The notes beneath the pieces are model-generated. The model was not told the origin of the DNA and searched no databases. It was given only the letters and a program-made list of their open reading frames with translations. A program made the position numbers and the translations under genes. Shown in pieces: positions 34,559 through 43,390 of a stretch of DNA of 64,000 nucleotides (position 1 is the first letter of the stretch; every line of letters starts with the position of its first letter). Source of the DNA: an uncultured Oscillospiraceae bacterium (GTDB taxonomy: Bacteria > Bacillota > Clostridia > Oscillospirales > Oscillospiraceae); contig CAJUKT010000001.1 of NCBI GenBank assembly GCA_910587255.1, positions 1 through 64,000 on the forward strand, in the 5' to 3' direction.

Positions 34559-35092
34559 GTGACCATAGCTAATACGGCTCATCAGATTAACGAAGAGATC
34601 CGCGACCGGGAGGTGCGTCTCATCGGCGCCGACGGCGCTCAGCTGGGCGTCATGTCCGCCCGGGAGGCTCAGGCCCGCGCCGACGAGGCCGGGCTGGACC
34701 TGGTTAAGATTTCCCCCACCGCCACCCCGCCCGTGTGCAAGCTCATGGACTACGGCAAGTACCGTTTTGAGCAGGCCAAGCGGGAGAAGGAGGCCAAAAA
34801 GAACCAGCATGTGGTGGAGATCAAGGAGGTGCGGATGTCCCCCGGCATCGACATCGGCGACTTCAACACCAAGCTGCGCAACGCCCAGAAGTTTTTGGCC
34901 GAGGGCAACCGGGTGAAGGTCACCGTCCGTTTCCGGGGCCGTGAGATGGCCCACACCGATATCGGCCGGAAGCTGCTGCTGGACTTCGCCGAGCAGTGCG
35001 CGGAGCTTTCCGTGCTGGACAAGGAGCCCAAGCTGGAGGGCCGGCACATGAGCATCTTCCTGTCCGCCAAGAGCAGCAAGCCTAACAAGTAA
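34559..35092 (+). CDS. infC: Translation initiation factor IF-3
   Basis: Keeps 30S subunits free and proofreads start codons. The 177-aa protein shows [17 protein letters not shown], the N-domain [24 protein letters not shown], the linker [10 protein letters not shown], and the C-domain with [19 protein letters not shown] and [13 protein letters not shown]. The assigned start GTG 34559 is only 3 nt from GGAGG, whereas the in-frame ATA at 34565 is 9 nt away. infC is known for rare start codons, so ATA is a real alternative. First gene of infC-rpmI-rplT. Confidence 0.95.
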   Translation: MTIANTAHQINEEIRDREVRLIGADGAQLGVMSAREAQARADEAGLDLVKISPTATPPVCKLMDYGKYRFEQAKREKEAKKNQHVVEIKEVRMSPGIDIGDFNTKLRNAQKFLAEGNRVKVTVRFRGREMAHTDIGRKLLLDFAEQCAELSVLDKEPKLEGRHMSIFLSAKSSKPNK

Positions 35093-35250
35093 GGAGCGCT
35101 GAGCCGCCGCGGGCGGCGCGGGCAAAGCGCAGCCCGGGCAGGCGCCGGGGTCCGCAGGGCGGGACCGGGGCGTGCCCGGACGGATGCCAAGCCCCATGCC
35201 GCCAACCGGCGAAGCGTGACACCACTAACTACGAAAAGGAGATAACCGCC
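35093..35250. repeat. GC-rich intergenic sequence between infC and rpmI
   Basis: A 158-bp stretch of GC-rich low-complexity sequence with no gene. Read on the minus strand (cacgcttcgccgg, gcggctcagcgctcc) it resembles the 16911 repeat vocabulary, suggesting an inverted copy inside a ribosomal operon. A GGAGATAACC site precedes rpmI. Confidence 0.45.
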
Positions 35251-35454
35251 ATGCCTAAAGTGAAAACCCACAGCGGCGCCAAGAAGCGTTTCAATTTGAC
35301 CAAGAATGGAAAGGTCAAGCGCGCCCACGCCAACAAGAGCCACCTGCTCAACGGCCACGGCAAAACCCGTAAGCTCAAGCGCGGCCTGCGCAAGGGCGCC
35401 TATGCCGACGTGACCAACCAGGCCACCGTCAAGCGCATGATTCCCTATAAATAA
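35251..35454 (+). CDS. rpmI: 50S ribosomal protein L35
   Basis: A 67-aa basic large-subunit protein: [20 protein letters not shown] at the start and [22 protein letters not shown] at the end are L35 hallmarks. Second gene of the infC operon. Confidence 0.98.
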   Translation: MPKVKTHSGAKKRFNLTKNGKVKRAHANKSHLLNGHGKTRKLKRGLRKGAYADVTNQATVKRMIPYK

Positions 35455-35510
35455 GCCAGCGGGGAGCCAAAACCCTTACTTTTACTCATATATTAGGAGG
35501 CTGAACAACA

Positions 35511-35867
35511 ATGGCACGTGTTAAGGGCGCAATGATGACGCGCAAGAGAAGGAATAAGATCCTCAAGCTGGCCAAGGGCTACTGGGGCGCCAAGAGCAAG
35601 CACTTCAAGATGGCTAACGAGCAGGTGATGAAGTCCCTGCAGTACGCCTACGTGGGCCGCCGGCTGAAGAAGCGCGACTTCCGCCAGCTGTGGATCGCCC
35701 GCATCAGCGCCGGGTGCAAGATGAACGGCATGAACTATTCCACCTTCATGCACGGCCTGAAGCTGGCCGGCGTGGAGATCAACCGCAAGATGCTCTCCGA
35801 GCTGGCCGTCAACGACAAGGCCGCTTTCACCCAGCTCACCGAGATCGCTAAGGCAAAGCTGGCCTGA
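35511..35867 (+). CDS. rplT: 50S ribosomal protein L20
   Basis: A 118-aa large-subunit assembly protein and likely repressor of its own operon. [30 protein letters not shown] and [18 protein letters not shown] segments are diagnostic. RBS TAGGAGG. It is followed by a strong terminator. Confidence 0.98.
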   Translation: MARVKGAMMTRKRRNKILKLAKGYWGAKSKHFKMANEQVMKSLQYAYVGRRLKKRDFRQLWIARISAGCKMNGMNYSTFMHGLKLAGVEINRKMLSELAVNDKAAFTQLTEIAKAKLA

Positions 35868-35892
35868 GCGCATCGGCAAGAAGAAGCATAAA

Positions 35893-35924
35893 AGCACCGC
35901 CGGCAGCCGCCGGCGGTGCTTTTT
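35893..35924 (+). terminator. Terminator of infC-rpmI-rplT
   Basis: 12-bp perfect stem AGCACCGCCGGC / GCCGGCGGTGCT with a 4-nt loop and a T5 tract. Confidence 0.92.
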
Positions 35925-36019
35925 GCGCCCCTGCCCCCTGGTCAAAAGCACAAGGGGCTGTTCAAGTCCCGCTTTTTTTGGTATAATATCTTTTATCCTG
36001 TCTAAGGAAGTGAGATATC

Positions 36020-36958
36020 ATGAGCGAAATCCATCTGGCCGCCCAGGTGGTCAACGAAGTGAAAAAGGCCGTGGTGGGCAAGGACGAGATCGTGGTCAAG
36101 ATTCTCATCGCCATCCTGGCCCGTGGCCACATCCTGCTGGAGGATATCCCCGGCGTGGGCAAGACCACCATTGCCACCGCCTTCTCCAAGGCCCTGGGAC
36201 TGAGCTGCCGCCGGGTGCAGTTTACCCCCGATGTGATGCCCTCCGACCTCACCGGCTTCTCCCTCTACAACAAGGCCTCCGGGCAGATGGAGTACCAGCC
36301 CGGCGCGCTGCTTTGCAACCTGTTCTTGGCCGATGAGCTCAACCGCGCCACCAGCCGCACCCAGTCCGCCCTTCTGGAGGCCATGGAGGAGGGCAGAGTG
36401 ACGGTGGACGGCGTATCCCACCCCGTCCCCGACCCCTTCCTGGTCATCGCCACCCAGAACCCGGCCGGGGCCTCCGGCACCCAGCTGCTGCCCGACTCCC
36501 AGCTGGACCGTTTCGCCCTGCGCCTGAGCTTGGGCTATCCCGAGTCCCGGGACGAGCTGGACCTGCTCCGGCGCAAGCTGCGGGGCGATCCCATGGAGGA
36601 GGTGTGCCAGGCCGCCGGAAGCGGCCAGCTGGCCCAGCTGCGCACCCAGGCCGACCGGGTATTCGTCCATGAGGACGTGCTGGACTATATCCTCCGGCTG
36701 GTGCGGGCCACCCGCAGCCACCCCCAGCTGGCCCAGGGGGCCAGCCCCCGGGCGGCCATCTCCCTGACGGCGCTGTGCCGCGCATGTGCCTTCCTCCACG
36801 GCCGGGACTACGTGGTGCCCGACGACGTGCGCTATATCTGGGCGGACGCCATCGCCCACCGGCTGGTGCTCCCCGCCGGGTCCGCCCTCGACCCCCAGCG
36901 CACTGTCCAGATCGCCGCGGAGGTGCTCGGCTCGGCGCCGGCCCCCCGCCTCGGGTGA
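36020..36958 (+). CDS. MoxR-family AAA+ ATPase
   Basis: Chaperone-like ATPase that typically works with DUF58 and transglutaminase membrane proteins in protein maturation or envelope stress. The 312-aa protein has Walker A EDIPGVGKTT (about residue 43), the MoxR signature VQFTPDVMPSDLTGF, Walker B LFLADELNRA, sensor 1 ATQNPA, and a C-terminal lid. A TATAAT at 35982-35987 may be its -10. It is followed at once by the DUF58 gene, giving the common moxR-DUF58-TGc operon. Confidence 0.93.
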   Translation: MSEIHLAAQVVNEVKKAVVGKDEIVVKILIAILARGHILLEDIPGVGKTTIATAFSKALGLSCRRVQFTPDVMPSDLTGFSLYNKASGQMEYQPGALLCNLFLADELNRATSRTQSALLEAMEEGRVTVDGVSHPVPDPFLVIATQNPAGASGTQLLPDSQLDRFALRLSLGYPESRDELDLLRRKLRGDPMEEVCQAAGSGQLAQLRTQADRVFVHEDVLDYILRLVRATRSHPQLAQGASPRAAISLTALCRACAFLHGRDYVVPDDVRYIWADAIAHRLVLPAGSALDPQRTVQIAAEVLGSAPAPRLG

Positions 36959-36963
36959 GCGCC

Positions 36964-37962
36964 ATGGCCCTCCGCCGCCTCGTGTACGCCCTGGTGCTGG
37001 CCGGGGCGCTGCTGTTCCAGATCACCAACGACAACTACCTGGCCCACTTTCTGCTGGCGGTGTGCGCCGCCCTGCCGCCGCTGTCGCTGTCCATTTCCCT
37101 GCGGGGAATGCTGGGCTGCCGTCTGACGCTGTGCGCCGTCCCAGCCGCGCCCGCCCGGGGCGGGGACGGCCGCTGGCAGGTGTCGGTGGACATGCCCGGC
37201 CTGCTCCCCCTGGCCCGGCTGGCCCTGCGCACCGAGGAGAAAAACCTGCTCACCGGCCACACCCAGCGCCGCCGCCTGTCCATGTCCGGCGTGGCCGGGA
37301 AACGGCCGGCGGACCTGTCCGCCCCCACCGGCCATTGCGGGGTGCTGGAGCTCCGGGCGGACAAAATCCGGGTGTACGACTACCTGGGCCTGTTCTCCCG
37401 GCACGTGCCCTCCCCTCCCCCCGCCCGGATGCAGTGCAGCCCCATCCCCGCCGACACGCCGCCCCCCCTCCTCCCCGAGGGGCTGGGCCTCCCGGCCCCT
37501 TACGGCGCCGTCCGCCGGGGCCCCGGGGAGGATTACGACCTGCGGGACTACCGCCCCGGCGACCCCATGCGGGCGGTGCACTGGAAGCTGTCCTCCAAGT
37601 GGGACAAGCTCATCGTGCGGGAGCGGGCGGACGCCGCCCTGCCCCTCCCCCTGCTCACCCTGGACCGCCTGGGCTCCCCCGGGGAGCTGGACCGGCTGCT
37701 GGACAAGCTGCTGGGGCTCAGCCGCGCCCTGCTGAGCATACAGCGGCCCCACGCCGTCCTCTGGCTGGAGCGGGACGGCCGGCCCCAGCTCCGCCCCGTC
37801 TCCGACGAGAAGGAGCTGCAGGACTGCCTCGCGGCCCTGCTGGGCTCCCCCGCCCCCCGGACGGGCCCAAAGCTGGACAGCCTCCCGGAGCTGCCGCAGC
37901 TCTCCGGCGGCGCCTCCTTCCGCATCCACGTGGCCCTGGAGGGGGGTGAGGACGGTGGCTGA
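36964..37962 (+). CDS. DUF58 domain membrane protein
   Basis: A 332-aa protein with two N-terminal hydrophobic segments (about 5-45) and the DUF58 core signature YDLRDYRPGDPMRAVHWKLSSKWDKLIVRE near residue 195. DUF58 proteins have a von Willebrand-like fold and partner with MoxR. ATG 36964 lacks a strong ribosome site. A GTG at 36955 overlaps the moxR TGA (GTGA) and is an alternative coupled start. Its 3' end overlaps the next gene by about 8-17 nt. Confidence 0.85.
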   Translation: MALRRLVYALVLAGALLFQITNDNYLAHFLLAVCAALPPLSLSISLRGMLGCRLTLCAVPAAPARGGDGRWQVSVDMPGLLPLARLALRTEEKNLLTGHTQRRRLSMSGVAGKRPADLSAPTGHCGVLELRADKIRVYDYLGLFSRHVPSPPPARMQCSPIPADTPPPLLPEGLGLPAPYGAVRRGPGEDYDLRDYRPGDPMRAVHWKLSSKWDKLIVRERADAALPLPLLTLDRLGSPGELDRLLDKLLGLSRALLSIQRPHAVLWLERDGRPQLRPVSDEKELQDCLAALLGSPAPRTGPKLDSLPELPQLSGGASFRIHVALEGGEDGG

Positions 37963-40303
37963 CCAGGAAAAGCGGCTGTCCCCCCTCGCCCTTCTGGGGG
38001 ACGGGGCGCTGCTGGCCTGCGCCCTCATGGGGCTGGCCGGCTCGTTTCTGTCGCTGTACGGCGATTGGCAGTCCGTTTCGCCCACTCCGCTGGATCTCTG
38101 CGCCTCCCGGACGGGTTTTTTCCTCCTGGCGGCGGGGATTTTCGCCCTGGCGGCGCTGTGCGCCTGGTCCCTGCCCCGGTTCCACGGGCTGGCGTCCGGC
38201 GGGCTGGCCGCCCTGCTGGCCGGGATTGCCGCGCTGCGCTGGGAGGGCATGGTCCAGGGCGCGGGGCTCACCCTGCGCACAATCACCCACCTGTTTGCCC
38301 GCCGGGTGAGCTGGGGGTGGGCCTTCCAGTACGACCCCGGCCTCTCCCTTCTGAAGGAGGGCGAGGCCGCCGGGCAGTTTCTTCTGCTGGCCCTGGCGGC
38401 GCTGGCCCTGGCGCTGGGCTGGGCGGTGGTGCGCGCCCGTCGGTGGTGGATGGTACTGGCTCTCACCCTGCCCCCCCTGCTCCCCGGCCTGCTGGCCGAC
38501 CTGTACCCCCACTGGCCCCCCTTTATGGCCCTGTGCGCCTGCTGGTGCGCCATGCTGCTCACCGATTTATGCAAGTGGGCCGCCCCCAGCCGCCGGGGGG
38601 CCCTCACCCTGGCGGCCCTGTCCGCCGCGGGGCTGACCCTGCTGGCCCTCACCCTGGCCCTGCCCCGGGAGGGCTACACCCGCCCGGACTGGGCCCTGCG
38701 GGCGGAGGAGCGGCTCTACGCCACCGGAAACCGCCTGTCCGAGCTCTTCTCCCAGTGGGACGGCCCCTTCCAGTCCACCGTCACCTATATGGGCGACCCC
38801 CAGGACGCGGACCTGTCCAGCGCCGGCCCCCTGCGCTACACCGGGCGCACCATGCTGCGCTTGGAGAGCGATTACGAGGGACGGCTCTACCTGTGGGGCT
38901 CCGCCCTGGGCCGGTATGAGGACGGGCGCTGGAGCGAACTGGGGGAGGCTGTCTACCAGGAATACCTGGACTCCCTGGGGGAGGCGGGGCTGGGAGACGC
39001 CCCCTCCCCCCTGCTGTTCCCCTCCATGCATTTAAGCGGCGGCGGGGACGGGGCCACATCCAGCCAGCCCCCAGAGCAGTATGCCGTCACAATCGACACC
39101 ATTGGCACCTCCGCCGTGTTCTCCCCCTACCATCTGCTGGACCAGGACTGGGCGGAGGCCGGCGTGCTGCCGGTACGGGACAGCTACCTGGCCCACCACC
39201 CCGGACTGCCCGGCTATACTCTGGCCTTCACGCCGCCGGAATCCAGCGTCTCCGACGCGCAGGTAGACATTTTGGAGGAGCAGTGCTACCGCCGCTTTGT
39301 GCGGGAGCACTATTTGGACGTGCCGGAAGGTTTGGACAGCTATCTCAGCGAGCTTTACTATGACAACTACCACTACCTGCCGGGCGACGGATTTCCCGGC
39401 CCGCTGACCTATGCCTGGCGGATCGGAGACATTCTGGAGCAGCTGTGCCAATATGACCCGTCCGCCCCCGCCGCCCCGGAGGGGACGGACCCGGTGCTCT
39501 ACTTTCTCAGCGACAGCCGCCGGGGGTACTGTATGCACTACGCCTCCGCCGCCACGCTGATGCTGCGCGCCCTGGGCGTCCCCGCCCGGTATGTCCAGGG
39601 CTACACTGTCCAGACCGAGCTTGGGCGGACGGTGCGCGTGCCCGACTACGCCGCCCACGCCTGGGTGGAGGTATACGTGGACGGCTATGGATGGTACCCC
39701 GTGGAGGTCACCCCTGCCGCCGCCCTTGACCGCTCCCCCTTCACCGGGGAGGAGGACGCCCCCAGCCCCACTCTCTCCCCCTCCGCAGCCCCGGACGAGA
39801 GCCAGGCCCCCGTCCCCACGCCCTCCTCGAAGCCGGCCCCCACCCAGACCCCCGGCGCCTCCCTCCCGCCCGGGGAAGCCCCGCCCCAGGGCGGTGGCTT
39901 CGACGCCGCCCCCCTCATCAAGGCCGCCAAGGCGCTGGCCGCTGCCGCGGGCGCCGCGGCGCTGCTCTGGCTGGGCCAGCGGCTGCCCAAGCGCCTCCGG
40001 GCCCGGCGGCTGTCCGCCCCCGGCCACAGCCAGGCCGCCCTGTACGCCTACCGCTGCCTGCTGCGGCTGCGCCGCTGGGGCGGGCTGGTGGAACCGCAGG
40101 CGGAGGAGCTGGCCCAAAAGGCCCGCTTCAGCCAGCATCCCCTCACCTCGGATGAGGCGGACGTGATGCGCGCCCTGGTGGACGCGCAGCGGGCACGGCT
40201 GTGCACCTGCCTCCCCCCTGTCAGGCGCGCCGCCTTCCTCTACCTCTGGGGCAGGCCGCAAACAGGGAAAAATGCGGGAAAATCCCCGGAAAACCGCCCC
40301 TGA
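37946..40303 (+). CDS. Transglutaminase-like membrane protein (TgpA type)
   Basis: A 785-aa protein with about six N-terminal transmembrane helices (residues 15-230) and a large extracytoplasmic region. The papain-like transglutaminase core has Cys529 in GYCMHYASAATLMLR and His571 in YAAHAWVEVY; PVEVTPAA carries the usual acidic third position as Glu. A Pro/Ser/Thr-rich linker (about 600-645), another helix and a cytoplasmic DUF4129-like tail follow. The starts GTG 37946 or GTG 37955 are both possible; the latter has better spacing from GGAGGGGGG. Substrate unknown; third gene of the moxR operon. Confidence 0.87.
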   Translation: MRTVADQEKRLSPLALLGDGALLACALMGLAGSFLSLYGDWQSVSPTPLDLCASRTGFFLLAAGIFALAALCAWSLPRFHGLASGGLAALLAGIAALRWEGMVQGAGLTLRTITHLFARRVSWGWAFQYDPGLSLLKEGEAAGQFLLLALAALALALGWAVVRARRWWMVLALTLPPLLPGLLADLYPHWPPFMALCACWCAMLLTDLCKWAAPSRRGALTLAALSAAGLTLLALTLALPREGYTRPDWALRAEERLYATGNRLSELFSQWDGPFQSTVTYMGDPQDADLSSAGPLRYTGRTMLRLESDYEGRLYLWGSALGRYEDGRWSELGEAVYQEYLDSLGEAGLGDAPSPLLFPSMHLSGGGDGATSSQPPEQYAVTIDTIGTSAVFSPYHLLDQDWAEAGVLPVRDSYLAHHPGLPGYTLAFTPPESSVSDAQVDILEEQCYRRFVREHYLDVPEGLDSYLSELYYDNYHYLPGDGFPGPLTYAWRIGDILEQLCQYDPSAPAAPEGTDPVLYFLSDSRRGYCMHYASAATLMLRALGVPARYVQGYTVQTELGRTVRVPDYAAHAWVEVYVDGYGWYPVEVTPAAALDRSPFTGEEDAPSPTLSPSAAPDESQAPVPTPSSKPAPTQTPGASLPPGEAPPQGGGFDAAPLIKAAKALAAAAGAAALLWLGQRLPKRLRARRLSAPGHSQAALYAYRCLLRLRRWGGLVEPQAEELAQKARFSQHPLTSDEADVMRALVDAQRARLCTCLPPVRRAAFLYLWGRPQTGKNAGKSPENRP

Positions 40304-40307
40304 CCCC

Positions 40308-40335
40308 TTGACAAAACCGGGGTTTCGTGTATACT
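40308..40335 (+). promoter_or_regulatory. Promoter of rpsF-ssb-rpsR
   Basis: TTGACA (40308-40313), 16-nt spacer, TATACT (40330-40335). Confidence 0.8.
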
Positions 40336-40339
40336 AAAT

Positions 40340-40425
40340 TAGTCTGCGCCATCATGCGTACGACGGTAACATCCTTGCCTCCGGCGCGTTCGGAGGCCAT
40401 AAGACCATAAGGAGGTGCAAACACA
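40340..40425 (+). promoter_or_regulatory. rpsF leader with hairpin, possible S6:S18 autoregulatory element
   Basis: The short leader contains the stem GCCTCCG / CGGAGGC (about 40377-40398) preceded by ACGGTAAC. Leaders of rpsF are known targets of the S6:S18 complex. The match to that motif was not computed here. Confidence 0.4.
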
Positions 40426-40722
40426 ATGGCAAAAGTAAGTGGAAACTACGAGGTGCTCTACGTCCTCAGCCCCGCCCTGGGTGAGGAGGAGACCGCCGCC
40501 CTGGTGGCCCGTTTCAAGGAGCTGGCCGAGGGCCGCGGCTCCGTGTCCGAGGTGGACGAGTGGGGCAAGCGGCGTCTTGCCTACCCCATCAACGACCTGG
40601 AGGAAGGCTACTATGTCCTGATGACCTTCTCCGCCGACCCCGCGTTCCCCGCCGAGCTGGACCGTCTGATGCGGATCAATGTGAACGTCATGCGTTCCAT
40701 CATCGTCAGCAAGAACGCCTGA
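40426..40722 (+). CDS. rpsF: 30S ribosomal protein S6
   Basis: A 98-aa small-subunit protein that pairs with S18. YEVLYVLSPALGEEE, WGKRRLAYPINDLEEGYYVLMTFSA and LDRLMRINVNVMRSIIV are S6 signatures. RBS AAGGAGGTG. First gene of the conserved rpsF-ssb-rpsR operon. Confidence 0.97.
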   Translation: MAKVSGNYEVLYVLSPALGEEETAALVARFKELAEGRGSVSEVDEWGKRRLAYPINDLEEGYYVLMTFSADPAFPAELDRLMRINVNVMRSIIVSKNA

Positions 40723-40735
40723 GGAAGGAGCCGTT

Positions 40736-41248
40736 ATGCTCAATCACATCGTTATCATGGGCCGCCTGGCCCGTGACCCCGAGCTGCGCCACACCCAGTC
40801 CGGCACCCCTGTGGCCACCTTCCGCCTGGCGGTGGACCGTGACTTCAAGGACAAAAACACCGGCGAGCGCGCCACCGACTGGATCGACGTGGTGGCCTGG
40901 CGCGGCACCGGCGAGTTTGTCAGCCGCTATTTCGCCAAGGGCCGCATGGCCGTGGTAGAAGGACGGCTGCAAATGCGGGACTGGACCGATAAGGACGGCA
41001 ACCGCCGCACCTCTGCCGAGGTGGTGGCGGACAATGTGTACTTTGCCGACTCCCGCCGGGATGGGGACGGAGACCGGGGCGGCAGCTATGGCGCGGCCCC
41101 CGGCTACGGCGGCGGCAGCTATGGCGACCGCGGCGGCTATGGCTCCCGGCCCGCCGTCCCTGCGGCTCCCCCCGCCGATTACGGCGTCCCAACCGGCGGC
41201 GACCAGTTCGCCGAGCTGGCTGACGACGACGGCGACCTGCCCTTCTAA
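40736..41248 (+). CDS. ssb: Single-stranded DNA-binding protein
   Basis: A 170-aa replication and repair protein. The OB fold covers residues 1-105 (MLNHIVIMGRLARDPELRHTQSG, WIDVVAWRGTGEFVSRYFAKG, VVEGRLQMRDWTDKDGNRR). A Gly/Tyr/Arg-rich disordered linker follows, with the acidic tip DDDGDLPF that recruits partner enzymes. RBS GGAAGGAG. It sits between the S6 and S18 genes as in most bacteria. Confidence 0.97.
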   Translation: MLNHIVIMGRLARDPELRHTQSGTPVATFRLAVDRDFKDKNTGERATDWIDVVAWRGTGEFVSRYFAKGRMAVVEGRLQMRDWTDKDGNRRTSAEVVADNVYFADSRRDGDGDRGGSYGAAPGYGGGSYGDRGGYGSRPAVPAAPPADYGVPTGGDQFAELADDDGDLPF

Positions 41249-41286
41249 CGCGGAGGGCCATCTCAACATAAGGAGGTCTGCCAATT

Positions 41287-41529
41287 ATGGCTATGGATAA
41301 TGCGAAGCCCCGCGGCAACCGCAAGCGCCGCAAGGTGTGCGCGTTCTGCGTTGACAAGGTGGAACAGATCGACTATAAGGACGCCCAGAAGCTCAAGCGC
41401 TACCTGTCCGAGCGTTCCAAGATCCTGCCCCGCCGCACCACCGGCACCTGCGCCATGCACCAGCGCCAGCTGACCGACGCCATCAAGCGCGCCCGTCACG
41501 TGGCCCTGTTGCCCTACGTCACTGACTGA
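41287..41529 (+). CDS. rpsR: 30S ribosomal protein S18
   Basis: An 80-aa small-subunit protein. [40 protein letters not shown] and [20 protein letters not shown] are diagnostic. Four Cys are present, including a CAFC pair, consistent with the zinc-binding S18 type. RBS AAGGAGG. Last gene of the operon. Confidence 0.97.
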   Translation: MAMDNAKPRGNRKRRKVCAFCVDKVEQIDYKDAQKLKRYLSERSKILPRRTTGTCAMHQRQLTDAIKRARHVALLPYVTD

Positions 41530-41540
41530 CAGTAAATGGA

Positions 41541-41570
41541 AGCCCCCGGAGCGCAGCTCCGGGGGCTTTT
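41541..41570 (+). terminator. Terminator of rpsF-ssb-rpsR
   Basis: 12-bp perfect stem AGCCCCCGGAGC / GCTCCGGGGGCT with a 3-nt loop and T4. Confidence 0.92.
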
Positions 41571-41625
41571 GGCGTCCGCGCCCCAACCCTAAAGAAATCT
41601 TCATGATTTTTGAAAAGAACTTTTG

Positions 41626-41653
41626 TTGCGGTTTTCCATTTAGCCGCTATAAT
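41626..41653 (+). promoter_or_regulatory. Promoter upstream of the MITE copy and VTT gene
   Basis: TTGCGG (41626-41631), 16-nt spacer, TATAAT (41648-41653). The MITE-like element begins only 7 nt after the -10. Confidence 0.6.
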
Positions 41654-41658
41654 AGGCA

Positions 41659-41823
41659 TAGGCGCTGTTTGAAAATTGACGATGTGCCCGGCGGCAAGGG
41701 ATTTTTTCGCCAGACAAGGCGATTTGACGCGGAAATACTTTGTGTATTTCAAGTCAAATCAACGACATATGGCGGAAAAAGACCTGTCGTTTGGGCATGT
41801 TGGCAATTTTCAAACGAGCCTTA
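41659..41823. mobile_element. MITE-like element, copy A2
   Basis: A 161-bp element (41661-41821) flanked by TA at both sides. Ends GGCGCTGTTTGAAAATTG and CAATTTTCAAACGAGCCT share a 12-nt perfect inner inverted repeat. It differs from copy A1 (6522-6682) at only about ten positions, with no length difference. No transposase inside. It lies in the 5' leader of the VTT gene. Confidence 0.85.
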
Positions 41824-41853
41824 GACAAAAAACTGCGGAAGGCAGGGGCTTTT

Positions 41854-42534
41854 ATGGAAAACAAACCGCTGAAAATATTTCTCTGGGCGCTGACCGCCGC
41901 CATTTTGGGCGGCAGCGTGTGGGCACTGTACGCCACCGGCTTCTTTGAGGCGGCGGGCTCCCAGCAGGCGCTGGGGGAATACATCGCCCGGTGCGCCCCC
42001 TGGTCCCAGCTGGCCTATTTCGGGGTGCAGCTGGTGTCCGTCATCGTCGCCCCCATCCCCAGCAATATCACCGCCGCGGCGGGGGCCTACCTGTTCGGGC
42101 TGTGGCCTGCCTTCCTGCTCACCTGGGGGGCGGTGACATTGGGCTCGGCCATCGTCTTCGCCCTGGCCCGGGCCCTGGGCCAGCAGTTCGCCAGCCAGTT
42201 TGTCAGCGAAAAGCTGTCGGACAAATACCTGGATGTGATCCGCCGGAAGCGGGACGTATTTTTAGCCCTGGCCTTCCTCTTCCCCTTCTTCCCCGACGAC
42301 CTTTTGTGCATCCTGGCGGGGCTCACCGACATCTCCTTCCGGCGGTTTTTCCTGCTGGCGCTCATCGCCCGGCCCTGGGGGCTGCTGGTGGCCTGCATGG
42401 TGGGCAGCGCCACCGTGTCCATCCCCTGGTGGGGGATGGCGCTGCTGGGCGCGGGCGGGCTGGCGGTATTTCTGCTGGCCATGAAGTACGGCGACAGGGT
42501 GGAGCAGGCGGTCATAGACCGGCTGAAGCGCTGA
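41854..42534 (+). CDS. VTT-domain (DedA/TVP38-like) membrane protein
   Basis: A 226-aa polytopic protein of the SNARE-associated/VTT (DedA, TVP38, TMEM64) superfamily, some members of which flip lipids. It has about five to six hydrophobic helices. Family features are VIVAPIPSNITAAAGAYLFGLWPAFLLTW, with the re-entrant loop, and FLFPFFPDDLLCILAGLTDIS. The start is ATG 41854; the ribosome site (GGCAGGGGC) is mediocre. Transcription from the upstream promoter must cross the MITE-like element. Confidence 0.87.
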   Translation: MENKPLKIFLWALTAAILGGSVWALYATGFFEAAGSQQALGEYIARCAPWSQLAYFGVQLVSVIVAPIPSNITAAAGAYLFGLWPAFLLTWGAVTLGSAIVFALARALGQQFASQFVSEKLSDKYLDVIRRKRDVFLALAFLFPFFPDDLLCILAGLTDISFRRFFLLALIARPWGLLVACMVGSATVSIPWWGMALLGAGGLAVFLLAMKYGDRVEQAVIDRLKR

Positions 42535-42541
42535 ACTGAAA

Positions 42542-42578
42542 AAGCGGGCGCCGCGAAACGCGGCGCCCGCTTCCCTTT
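42542..42578. terminator. Bidirectional terminator between VTT gene and livF
   Basis: 14-bp perfect stem AAGCGGGCGCCGCG / CGCGGCGCCCGCTT with an AAA loop. T-rich tails on both strands. Genes are convergent. Confidence 0.85.
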
Positions 42579-42675
42579 TGACAGTCCCGCACATCCTGCG
42601 CCCCCAGGCGCAAGCCCCAGGCCCATTCCCCCGGCGGCGTGCGCGCAAGTGTGCCCCGCGCCCTTTCCAAAGATT

Positions 42676-43377
42676 TCAGCCGCCCAGGTACGCCTTTTTC
42701 ACCGCCTCGTCCCGGAGCAGGTCCGCCCCGGCCCCGGTGGCCACAATCTTGCCCGTCTCCAGCACATAGCCCCGGTCGGCCACGCTGAGGGCCATCTGGG
42801 CATTCTGCTCCACCAGCAGGATGGTGACGCCCGCTTTGTGCAGCTGGCGGATGATCTCAAAGATCTGCTCCACCAAAATGGGCGCAAGCCCCATGGAGGG
42901 CTCGTCCAGCATCAGCAGCCTGGGGCCGGACATCAGCCCCCGGCCCATGGCCAGCATTTGCTGCTCGCCGCCGGACAGGGTGCCCGCAACCTGCCTGCGG
43001 CGCTCCTTCAGCCGGGGAAACTGCTCATACACCCGCTCCAGGCCGGGCTCGATGGCGGAACGGGCCTGGGTGTAGGCCCCCATCTCCAGGTTTTCCTCCA
43101 CCGTCATCTGCTGGAAGATGCGCCGCCCCTCGGGAACGTGGGCCATACCCAGCTCCACGATCTTGTGGGCGGGGAGGCTGGCCAGGTTCTTTCCCAAAAA
43201 CTCCACCGAGCCGGTGCGGGAGCGCAGCAGGCCGCACACCGTATTTAAAATGGTGGACTTGCCCGCACCGTTGGCCCCGATGAGGGTGACCACCTCGCCC
43301 TCAATGACCTGGAAGGACACGCCCTTGATGGCGTGGATGGCGCCGTAATAGACGTTAATATCGTTTACCTTCAGCAT
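42676..43377 (-). CDS. livF: Branched-chain amino acid ABC transporter ATP-binding protein LivF
   Basis: One of two ATPases driving the HAAT importer. The 233-aa protein has Walker A GANGAGKSTIL, the signature LSGGEQQMLAMGRGLM, Walker B LLMLDEPSMGLAP, and the LivF-typical HVPEGRRIFQQMTVEENLEMGA. ATG 43377 has GAGGGGG upstream. Last gene of livKHMGF. Confidence 0.95.
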   Translation of the reverse strand: MLKVNDINVYYGAIHAIKGVSFQVIEGEVVTLIGANGAGKSTILNTVCGLLRSRTGSVEFLGKNLASLPAHKIVELGMAHVPEGRRIFQQMTVEENLEMGAYTQARSAIEPGLERVYEQFPRLKERRRQVAGTLSGGEQQMLAMGRGLMSGPRLLMLDEPSMGLAPILVEQIFEIIRQLHKAGVTILLVEQNAQMALSVADRGYVLETGKIVATGAGADLLRDEAVKKAYLGG

Positions 43378-43390
43378 ATTCGCGTCCCCC

